A DNA stretch of 11,781 bases from Gemmatimonadaceae bacterium. GTDB lineage: Bacteria; Gemmatimonadota; Gemmatimonadetes; Gemmatimonadales; Gemmatimonadaceae. The position numbers were made by a program, and so were the translations under genes. The notes under the pieces were generated by a model that searched no databases, was not told where the DNA came from, and saw nothing but the letters and a program-made list of their open reading frames with translations. This document shows, piece by piece, positions 7,293-11,781 of this stretch. Within the stretch, counting starts at the first letter, position 1. The number at the start of each line of letters is the position of its first letter. The stretch lies in assembly GCA_017881545.1 (NCBI GenBank), contig JADGQU010000043.1:1-11781 (forward strand), given 5' to 3'.

Positions 7293-7499
7293 GGCAGCCG
7301 GCGAACCGGCTCTGCAAGCTCCGGGTCAGGAGCCGAGTCCGCGATCAACTTCAGCTCCGGCAGATCAAACACCAGGGGGATTCTGTGCGACGCACCGCTC
7401 ACCAGGGAAGGTGCATGCAGCGCAATGGGCATGTCAGGCGCCGATGACAAGCCGTCTACCGCTCCAGAGCAGTCATTCGCCGGTTAGTCCAAGAAATCT

Positions 7500-7528
7500 T
7501 TGACATATCCTGTTATCCTCCATCTGAA
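7500..7528 (+). promoter_or_regulatory. Possible promoter of the di-heme cytochrome gene
   Basis: A perfect -35 hexamer TTGACA lies at 7500-7505. With a 17-nt spacer the -10 would be TCTGAA (7523-7528), a weak match that falls in the left arm of the 7517-7548 dyad. The position fits a short leader before the GTG at 7553. The -10 is uncertain. Confidence 0.35.
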
Positions 7529-7548
7529 GACGTCCACCCAGATGGAGG
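7517..7548 (+). promoter_or_regulatory. 10-bp hairpin that buries the cytochrome Shine-Dalgarno
   Basis: CCTCCATCTG (7517-7526) and CAGATGGAGG (7539-7548) are perfectly complementary over 10 bp with a 12-nt loop. The right arm ends in GGAGG (7544-7548), the only good SD, four bases before the GTG start at 7553. If the transcript begins upstream of 7517, the folded RNA would hide the SD. Alternatively the dyad is a DNA operator over the promoter. Confidence 0.65.
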
Positions 7549-7552
7549 CTAC

Positions 7553-8794
7553 GTGCGACACAGGATCTTAAAGCTCAGCTCTCACGCCCGGTCCGTTGTG
7601 ATGACCACCGTGCTCGTCTCGTGCAGCGTAGTGGCCATCGGGGTCGCGTGTAACCAATCGGTCGGATTGTCGCCCGACGACCCGGCAGTGATCGCCCGCG
7701 GGAAAGACATCTTCCGCTTTGACACGTTCGGCGACGAGACCTTCTGGACCGACACGCTGCGAATGCACGAGGTGATACGCGCCGCTGTCGATCCGACCAC
7801 CGCACTGTCTGTGGGTCTCAAGGTCGACACCGACTCGCTGCCGCCGGCCGTGGTGGCGGGCGTTCAGAACGGATCGATCAGCCTCACCAGCCCGGCGACC
7901 ACGGTGGCGCTGCTCAAGCTCAACGCCGTCGTCGGGCTGAAAGGAACGGTGACGAGCGTCAACGGCCAGGACGTGCTCACGCGCGTGGGCATTACCTGCG
8001 CGCTCTGCCACTCGACGGTCGACAACTCGTTCGCGCCGGGAATCGGCAAGCGGCTGGATGGTTGGCCGAACCACGATCTAAATCCGGGCGCGATCATCGC
8101 GCTCTCGAGCGCGTTGACGCCGGCGCAGAAAGCGGTCTACAACTCGTGGGGGAAGGGGAAGTACGACGCGCGCTTCAACTTCGACGGCCTGAACGGACCG
8201 TCGGTGATTCCGCCCGCGTACGGACTCAAGGGCGTCAACAGCGTCACCTATACCGGCGACGGGCCCGACGTGGCGTACTGGAATCGCTACGTCGCGGTGA
8301 CCCAGATGCACGGTCATGGGTCGTGGGTCGAAGCGCGCGCAACGCCGCCTGAAAACGTGCAGAATCCGCCGGATATGGTGTTGGCGAAACTTGCGGCGTT
8401 GCAAGCGTACCAGTTGAGCATTCAGAGTCCGTCAGCGCCAGTCGGCACGTTCGACGCTGCCGCCGCGGCGCGCGGAAAAACTGTGTTCGATGGCGCTGGT
8501 AATTGCGCGTCCTGTCACGGCGGAGATCACTTCACGGACGCGCCCGGCAAGCTTCACTCTTCAACGGAGGTCGTGAGCGAACCCGAGCCCACCGGTCCGA
8601 GCTTCGCCTCGCGGAGCGCGACCAAGATGTACCGGACGACGCCGTTGCGCGGCCTGTGGCAGCACGCGCCCTACTTCCACAATGGTGTCGCGACGACTCT
8701 CGACGCAGTGGTCGACGTCTACAACACCAAAAAGGCGCTCAATCTGACCGCGCAACAGAAGGCGGATCTCGTTCAATACCTGAAGTCGCTCTAG
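7553..8794 (+). CDS. Di-heme c-type cytochrome, exported
   Basis: The 413-residue product has two CxxCH haem-attachment sites, CALCH (149-153) and CASCH (318-322), placing it outside the cytoplasmic membrane. The N-terminus is basic then hydrophobic (12-33); LVSC (21-24) fits a lipobox and VAC (31-33) less well, so a lipoprotein is likely. The first domain has 'FDTFGDETFWTDTLRMHEVI' (56-75) and 'STVDNSFAPGIGKRLDGWP' (154-172); the C-terminal part, 'YRTTPLRGLWQHAPYFHNG' (360-378), is typical of the cytochrome c peroxidase/MauG-related second haem domain. Peroxidase activity is not shown; it may be an electron-transfer protein. The start is GTG with GGAGG 4 nt upstream, the SD lying inside a hairpin. 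Its TAG shares a CTAG with the stop of the opposing gene. ccmF, needed for haem attachment, is nearby. Confidence 0.9.
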   Translation: MRHRILKLSSHARSVVMTTVLVSCSVVAIGVACNQSVGLSPDDPAVIARGKDIFRFDTFGDETFWTDTLRMHEVIRAAVDPTTALSVGLKVDTDSLPPAVVAGVQNGSISLTSPATTVALLKLNAVVGLKGTVTSVNGQDVLTRVGITCALCHSTVDNSFAPGIGKRLDGWPNHDLNPGAIIALSSALTPAQKAVYNSWGKGKYDARFNFDGLNGPSVIPPAYGLKGVNSVTYTGDGPDVAYWNRYVAVTQMHGHGSWVEARATPPENVQNPPDMVLAKLAALQAYQLSIQSPSAPVGTFDAAAAARGKTVFDGAGNCASCHGGDHFTDAPGKLHSSTEVVSEPEPTGPSFASRSATKMYRTTPLRGLWQHAPYFHNGVATTLDAVVDVYNTKKALNLTAQQKADLVQYLKSL

Positions 8795-9315
8795 CGTTTC
8801 GGTATCTTGACCTGCACCCAGGTGTCAACCGGGCGCCTTCCCATCCATGCACCGATGGCTGCTCCTGCAATCGCGCCAAGCAAACCACCGGTGGTGGCGT
8901 CGGCCTCGCGGTACATGCCATCAGGGCAGCCAATGTCCGCGCAGGACCTATGCGTCAGGCCGGCGATCGTCGCCCCAGCCACGAACCCGCCCAGGGCTCC
9001 CGCCAACGCAGCGTACTTCTTGTCGTCGTGCGTCCCCCGCGCGATCTCGAGCTGAAGGATGCGCCGAATGGGGAAGACAATAGTCGTAGTCGAATCTCCG
9101 TCCGCGCGAAAGGTGAGTGCGTCCGGTGTTGCCGCGACCACGCTACCGGTCGCATACATAGCTCCGCGATATGGGCCCCAATCGCCCAGCATCAGCGAGC
9201 GGATCCTCACACGTGAGCCCTCGGCTACCGGCCAGTCAGGCGCGGGGGCGTTCTGCGCTGACAGCGGGGAAGCCACCACCAAAGTCGCTATCCAGAGCAC
9301 TCTAGCGATTCGCAA
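8791..9315 (-). CDS. Secreted glycine-zipper protein of unknown function
   Basis: The 174-residue product has a signal peptide (1-20, cut likely after SPLSA), then a beta-rich, SH3-like stretch: 'EGSRVRIRS' (32-40), 'GSVVAATPDALTFRADGDST' (57-76) and 'FPIRRILQLEIARG' (81-94). Two Gly/Ala-rich hydrophobic segments follow (102-120 and 141-159, GxxxG-type), separated by a loop with two cysteines (C125, C130). This layout suggests an envelope protein with paired membrane-inserting glycine-zipper helices. The function is unknown. The start is TTG at 9315, supported by GGAG with a 6-nt spacer and by the signal peptide running straight from it. The gene converges on the cytochrome gene, with stops overlapping by 2 bp, and is divergent from ccmF. 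Confidence 0.82.
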   Translation of the reverse strand: MRIARVLWIATLVVASPLSAQNAPAPDWPVAEGSRVRIRSLMLGDWGPYRGAMYATGSVVAATPDALTFRADGDSTTTIVFPIRRILQLEIARGTHDDKKYAALAGALGGFVAGATIAGLTHRSCADIGCPDGMYREADATTGGLLGAIAGAAIGAWMGRRPVDTWVQVKIPKR

Positions 9316-9355
9316 TTTCTTCTCCGTGTTGGGTTAGCCATTCTATGCAAAAGGT

Positions 9356-9406
9356 CCGGCTTCATCCATAGTCAATCCTGTGCCTATATTCATCTCGTGA
9401 AGCCGG
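9356..9406. promoter_or_regulatory. Divergent control region with a 9-bp dyad
   Basis: CCGGCTTCA (9356-9364) and TGAAGCCGG (9398-9406) are perfect inverted copies 33 bp apart, in the gap between the glycine-zipper gene (minus) and ccmF (plus). Between them lie TATATT (9385-9390), a fair plus-strand -10, and TTGACT on the minus strand (9375-9370), a fair -35 facing the other way. The pairing suggests a shared operator controlling both genes. Promoter assignments are tentative. Confidence 0.4.
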
Positions 9407-9461
9407 CACGAAGTTTCTCATCGGATTGTTTCGCCGTGAGCACTCGACCGTAACGGCGCCA

Positions 9462-10997
9462 ATGATCCTCGTCGGAGAGCTGTCCCTCTGGGTTGCGCTG
9501 CTCATGGCGACCTGGGCAGCAACAGTGTCCTACGCCGGCGGTCACCTGCGCCGAGCGGACCTGATCGAGAGCGGCGAGAGAGCGATCTACGCGACGCTGG
9601 CGATGGTCGTGCTCGCATCGCTCGGCCTCTGGACCGCGTTACTCACTCACGACTTCTCGATCAGATACGTCGCGTCGTACACGACCGCGAATCTTCCGAT
9701 AGTCTATACGATCACCGCGTTCTGGGGCGGGCAATCGGGATCGCTACTCTTTTGGGCGCTGATCCTCTCGATCTATTCGGCGATCGCCCTCTGGACGAAT
9801 CGCACGCGCAATCGCGAGCTGATGCCGTACGTCACCGGCACTCTCGCGCTCATTCTTGTTTTCTTCCTCGCCGCGATCTGCTTCGGCTCCAATCCGTTCG
9901 AGCGCCTCGACTTCATTCCTCTCGACGGGCGCGGGCTGAATCCGCAGTTACAGAGTCCGGGGATGGCCATTCATCCCCCCAGCCTTTACCTCGGTTACGT
10001 CGCAACGTCGATTCCGTTCGCGTTCGCGATTGCAGCGCTGCTCACGCGTCGTATCGACGCTGAATGGCTCGCGGCGGTGAGACGGTGGGCGCTGTTCGCG
10101 TGGTTTTTCAATACCGTCGGAATCGTGCTCGGAATGTGGTGGGCGTACGTCGAGCCAGGCTGGGGCGGATACTGGGCCTGGGGCCCCGTCGAGAACGCGT
10201 CGCTGCTGCCGTGGCTGGTGAATACGGCGTTCCTGTACTCGATCACGGTGCAGGAGAAACGTGGGATGCTGCGCAAGTGGAACGTCACGCTCGTCGTGTC
10301 GGCGTTTCTGCTCTCGATCTTCGGGGCGTTCATCACCCTCAGCGAGGTGATCTCCAGCGTTCACTCTTTCGCGTTATCGCCGATAGGGAAGGGGTTCGCC
10401 GTATTCCTGGTGTTAGCGATTGTGGTAACGGCGTATCTCGTGTCCACGATGCTGAACGATCTTCGCTCCCACGCCGAGTTCGCGCCGCCGCGACTGATCG
10501 CGCGAAACCGGCAGCGGTACGGCGGCTATATCGTCTACCTTGGCTTGGTCGCGCTGATCGTCGGGTTCGCCGGACTCGCATTCAAGCGCGAGTTCGACCT
10601 GACGCTGAACGCCGGCGAGTCCAGGGCCGTGACTGACGCGTGGGGGCATGGTTGGACTTTTCTGAACCAGGGGATCTCGCGCTACAACGTGTTGAATCGC
10701 GAAGTCACCGCGATCGCACTCGACGTCTCGCGCGACGGAAAGCCTTCCGGCGTCATCACCAGCGAGAAGCGACAGCACTTCGATTCGCGCGGAGCGCCGA
10801 CGTTCGAGCCGTCGACCGAGGTCGGAATCCAGGGATCGTTCACGGAGGACGTGTACGTAGTGCTTGCCGTCGTACGTGGAGCTGACGGGGCCGAGATCCG
10901 CGTGACGTTCAATCCGTTGGTGCGGTGGGTGTGGCTTGGTGGAGCACTCTTGGCGCTCGGGGGCGTCGTCGTGATGTGGCCGGCCGCCGACGCATGA
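9462..10997 (+). CDS. ccmF: Cytochrome c haem lyase subunit CcmF, divergent
   Basis: CcmF is the membrane core of the System I haem lyase, receiving haem from CcmE and attaching it to CxxCH of apocytochromes. The 511-residue product (ATG at 9462; a TTG at 9426 adds 12 residues) is polytopic, with the family's 'YTITAFWGGQSGSLLFW' (82-98), 'GMAIHPPSLYLGYV' (167-180, periplasmic H171), the WWD region 'WGGYWAWGPVENASLLPW' (234-251) and 'SEVISSVHSFALSP' (294-307, periplasmic H301). Three expected residues differ: the WWD aspartate is Gly241, and both His that bind transmembrane haem b in E. coli CcmF (H261, H491) align with Tyr259 and Tyr359. It is shorter than E. coli CcmF (about 650). The stop overlaps the next gene (ATGA). 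No good SD is seen. No other ccm genes are in the window. Confidence 0.93.
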   Translation: MILVGELSLWVALLMATWAATVSYAGGHLRRADLIESGERAIYATLAMVVLASLGLWTALLTHDFSIRYVASYTTANLPIVYTITAFWGGQSGSLLFWALILSIYSAIALWTNRTRNRELMPYVTGTLALILVFFLAAICFGSNPFERLDFIPLDGRGLNPQLQSPGMAIHPPSLYLGYVATSIPFAFAIAALLTRRIDAEWLAAVRRWALFAWFFNTVGIVLGMWWAYVEPGWGGYWAWGPVENASLLPWLVNTAFLYSITVQEKRGMLRKWNVTLVVSAFLLSIFGAFITLSEVISSVHSFALSPIGKGFAVFLVLAIVVTAYLVSTMLNDLRSHAEFAPPRLIARNRQRYGGYIVYLGLVALIVGFAGLAFKREFDLTLNAGESRAVTDAWGHGWTFLNQGISRYNVLNREVTAIALDVSRDGKPSGVITSEKRQHFDSRGAPTFEPSTEVGIQGSFTEDVYVVLAVVRGADGAEIRVTFNPLVRWVWLGGALLALGGVVVMWPAADA

Positions 10998-11173
10998 CCG
11001 CGCTTCTGCTCGGCACCGCGCTAGCAGTGGCGTCGTTGTGCTACGTCCTCTACCCGCTCTATCGCGACGGCGTCTCCACCGCGGGCGGCGCACCCGTGTG
11101 CGAGAAGTGTGGCCCGAGGCCTGAGGGAGATGCGAAGTTCTGCTCGAACTGCGGCGCAGCGCTATTCTCGTAG
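10994..11173 (+). CDS. Membrane-anchored zinc-ribbon miniprotein coupled to ccmF
   Basis: The 59-residue product has one N-terminal membrane helix (3-20, then 'PLYRD'), reminiscent of the first helix of CcmI/CcmH-type proteins, followed by a zinc ribbon: C36-EK-C39 and C50-SN-C53, each pair followed by Gly. Its ATG overlaps the ccmF stop (ATGA), so it is almost certainly translated with ccmF and probably serves cytochrome c maturation, though this is inferred from position only. The cysteines more likely bind zinc than do thiol exchange, because both CxxCG knuckles are present. A longer in-frame ORF upstream lies inside ccmF and is not needed. Confidence 0.8.
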   Translation: MTALLLGTALAVASLCYVLYPLYRDGVSTAGGAPVCEKCGPRPEGDAKFCSNCGAALFS

Positions 11174-11220
11174 TTCCCCGGAGCGCGGGTAAAGGTCTGT
11201 TCAAAAAAATGTCGATTTCG

Positions 11221-11251
11221 TATCACCCTACTGCCACTTTTCTATCACCCT
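11221..11251. repeat. Direct repeat TATCACCCT, 22 bp apart
   Basis: TATCACCCT occurs at 11221-11229 and 11243-11251, with TGCC nearby after each. The 22-bp period is about two helical turns, putting both copies on one DNA face. They lie upstream of the promoter candidate of the 11423 gene and could bind a regulator; chance is possible. Confidence 0.4.
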
Positions 11252-11296
11252 TGCCTCGAATCACGCGGAAAAATTCTTTCCATCGCCATATCGCTC

Positions 11297-11326
11297 TTGA
11301 CGGTACGGGCGATTCTCAGCCACTAT
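11297..11326 (+). promoter_or_regulatory. Possible promoter for the small orphan gene
   Basis: TTGACG (11297-11302), an 18-nt spacer and CACTAT (11321-11326) give a moderate -35 and weak -10, about 95 bp upstream of the ATG at 11423 and just before a palindrome. Confidence 0.3.
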
Positions 11327-11331
11327 CCGTT

Positions 11332-11347
11332 TGCGCCAGCTGGCGCA
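11332..11347. promoter_or_regulatory. Perfect 16-bp palindrome, operator candidate
   Basis: TGCGCCAGCTGGCGCA is a perfect palindrome, 5 bp downstream of the putative -10 and 75 bp before the start codon. Position and symmetry fit a dimeric repressor site; in RNA it has no loop and would be a poor hairpin. Confidence 0.5.
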
Positions 11348-11422
11348 TTCGACATCTCCGGCGGACCCGTACGCTTTTCGCATTGCAGAGATCAACAGCG
11401 AGATTCTGAGAGGAACGAGATC

Positions 11423-11710
11423 ATGGCAGTGCGCGATTTTGTCGACGAGAACAACGTGAAGTGGAAAGTCTGGCCGGTCAGCCACGCCTCGATCCACCCG
11501 AGGACGGCGGCGGAGGATTACCTCGGCGACTACGCCGAGGGGTGGCTCTGCTTCGAATCGCCGAACGAGCGCCGGCGCCTCGCCCACTTCCCGGACGCCT
11601 GGGACAAGATTCCCGACAAGGAGCTGCGCACGCTGCTGGACAAGGCCGCTCTCGTCCCGGCGCGCGGCAAGATGACTCCTCCCAAGCCCGGCGAGTCCGT
11701 CAACCCGTAG
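11423..11710 (+). CDS. Small conserved-looking protein of unknown function
   Basis: The 95-residue soluble product has no signal peptide or membrane helix. It opens 'MAVRDFVDENNVKWKVWPV' (1-19), has an aromatic-acidic middle 'YLGDYAEGWLCFES' (33-46) and 'NERRRLAHFPDAWDKIPDKE' (48-67), then a short helix 'LRTLLDKAALV' (68-78) and a Pro-rich end. From memory, similar short proteins with a D-x-x-x-W-x-V-W start and GWLxFES...RRRL core recur in Gemmatimonadota, without known function; I cannot verify this here. The ATG at 11423 is chosen over an upstream in-frame start at 11297 because GAGAGGA lies 8 nt before it and the upstream part is unlike protein. It has its own leader with repeats and a palindrome, so it is probably monocistronic. 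Confidence 0.82.
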   Translation: MAVRDFVDENNVKWKVWPVSHASIHPRTAAEDYLGDYAEGWLCFESPNERRRLAHFPDAWDKIPDKELRTLLDKAALVPARGKMTPPKPGESVNP

Positions 11711-11731
11711 CCTGGGCCGCACCCGTCGCAA

Positions 11732-11750
11732 GCAGTGAGATTCTCACTGC
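11732..11750. terminator. Perfect inverted repeat after the last gene
   Basis: GCAGTGAGA (11732-11740) and TCTCACTGC (11742-11750) are perfect inverted copies around one base; as RNA this is an 8-bp stem with a 3-nt loop, 21 bp past the stop at 11710. No T-tract follows, so it may be a non-canonical terminator or an operator for a gene beyond the window. Confidence 0.45.
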
Positions 11751-11781
11751 CCACCCGCGCGAACGCCACGGGAATAGCAAC

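Larger units (their letters stand above)
7293..7552. other. 260-bp non-coding gap after the topoisomerase-glpK operon
   Basis: No gene is supported here. Just after the yfiM-like stop, AGCCGG (7296-7301) and CCGGCT (7306-7311) form a 6-bp stem with a CGAA loop; it lacks a T-tract, so a rho-independent terminator is doubtful. GTGCGACGCAC (7385-7395) is an inverted repeat and TGCATGCA (7412-7419) a palindrome, both possibly chance. The right end holds the cytochrome promoter candidate and the SD hairpin listed separately. Confidence 0.45.

Noticed and set aside
7296..7311. Rho-independent terminator after the topoisomerase-glpK operon
   Set aside because: Only a 6-bp stem and no T-run follows; kept as a weak hairpin within the gap description.
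7124..7450. Minus-strand frame of 108 codons reading '...HRIPLVFDLPELKLIADS...'
   Set aside because: About half is in otherwise empty DNA and its codon use looks almost gene-like, so it could be a gene remnant. But it starts at TTG without SD, overlaps the yfiM-like gene, and I recognise no family, so I do not call it.
9426..9461. TTG start for CcmF at 9426
   Set aside because: The added residues are polar and unlike CcmF; the ATG at 9462 leads straight into the expected 'VGELSLW' first helix.
10413..11204. Minus-strand reading frame of 263 codons
   Set aside because: It is antisense to ccmF and the zinc-ribbon gene, Arg-rich, with no recognisable motif.
11178..11220. Terminator after the zinc-ribbon gene (CCCG/CGGG stem, A-run further on)
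   Set aside because: The stem is 4 bp and the run is of A, not T, on the transcribed strand, 23 bases past the stem.

Overview
The DNA is GC-rich and bacterial, with strong G/C preference at third codon positions; this is why many long spurious antisense ORFs appear. It looks chromosomal: there are no transposases, integrases, CRISPR arrays, tRNAs or rRNAs. The mix of genes suggests a soil or sediment member of Gemmatimonadota or a near relative: a poxvirus-type topoisomerase IB, a di-heme c-type cytochrome opening with a 'FDTFGDETFW' block, a secreted glycine-zipper protein, and a ~95-residue orphan with a 'GWLCFES...RRRL' core. This assignment is inference from protein style, not from a marker gene.

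Left arm (1-4077, all minus strand, read right to left): an enoyl-CoA hydratase/isomerase gene overlaps recF by a GTGA junction. After a 142-bp gap with its own likely control region come an OsmC/Ohr-type thiol peroxidase, an orphan protein with four membrane helices and LRV/HEAT-like NPxTPxxxL repeats, and the 5' part of an MtfA-type (M90) peptidase gene that leaves the window. The themes are lipid/acyl metabolism, DNA repair and peroxide defence.

Centre (4172-7292, plus strand): topoisomerase IB, glycerol kinase and a small DUF2279/YfiM-like protein, each joined to the next by an ATGA overlap, so probably one translationally coupled operon. The glycerol kinase carries a ~65-residue Lys/Ala/Ser-rich, histone-H1-like C-terminal tail.

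Right arm (7553-11710): a di-heme c-type cytochrome whose Shine-Dalgarno sequence lies in one arm of a perfect 10-bp hairpin; a convergent secreted glycine-zipper protein whose stop codon shares a CTAG with the cytochrome stop; a divergent ccmF gene (cytochrome c haem lyase subunit) coupled by ATGA to a tiny membrane-anchored zinc-ribbon protein; and a small conserved-looking orphan behind a leader with direct repeats and a 16-bp palindrome. Having ccmF near a c-type cytochrome is functionally sensible.

No wholly new system is evident. The most unusual points are the CcmF with Tyr at both expected transmembrane haem-ligand His positions and Gly for the Asp of the WWD motif, the basic tail on glycerol kinase, and the SD-masking hairpin before the cytochrome.
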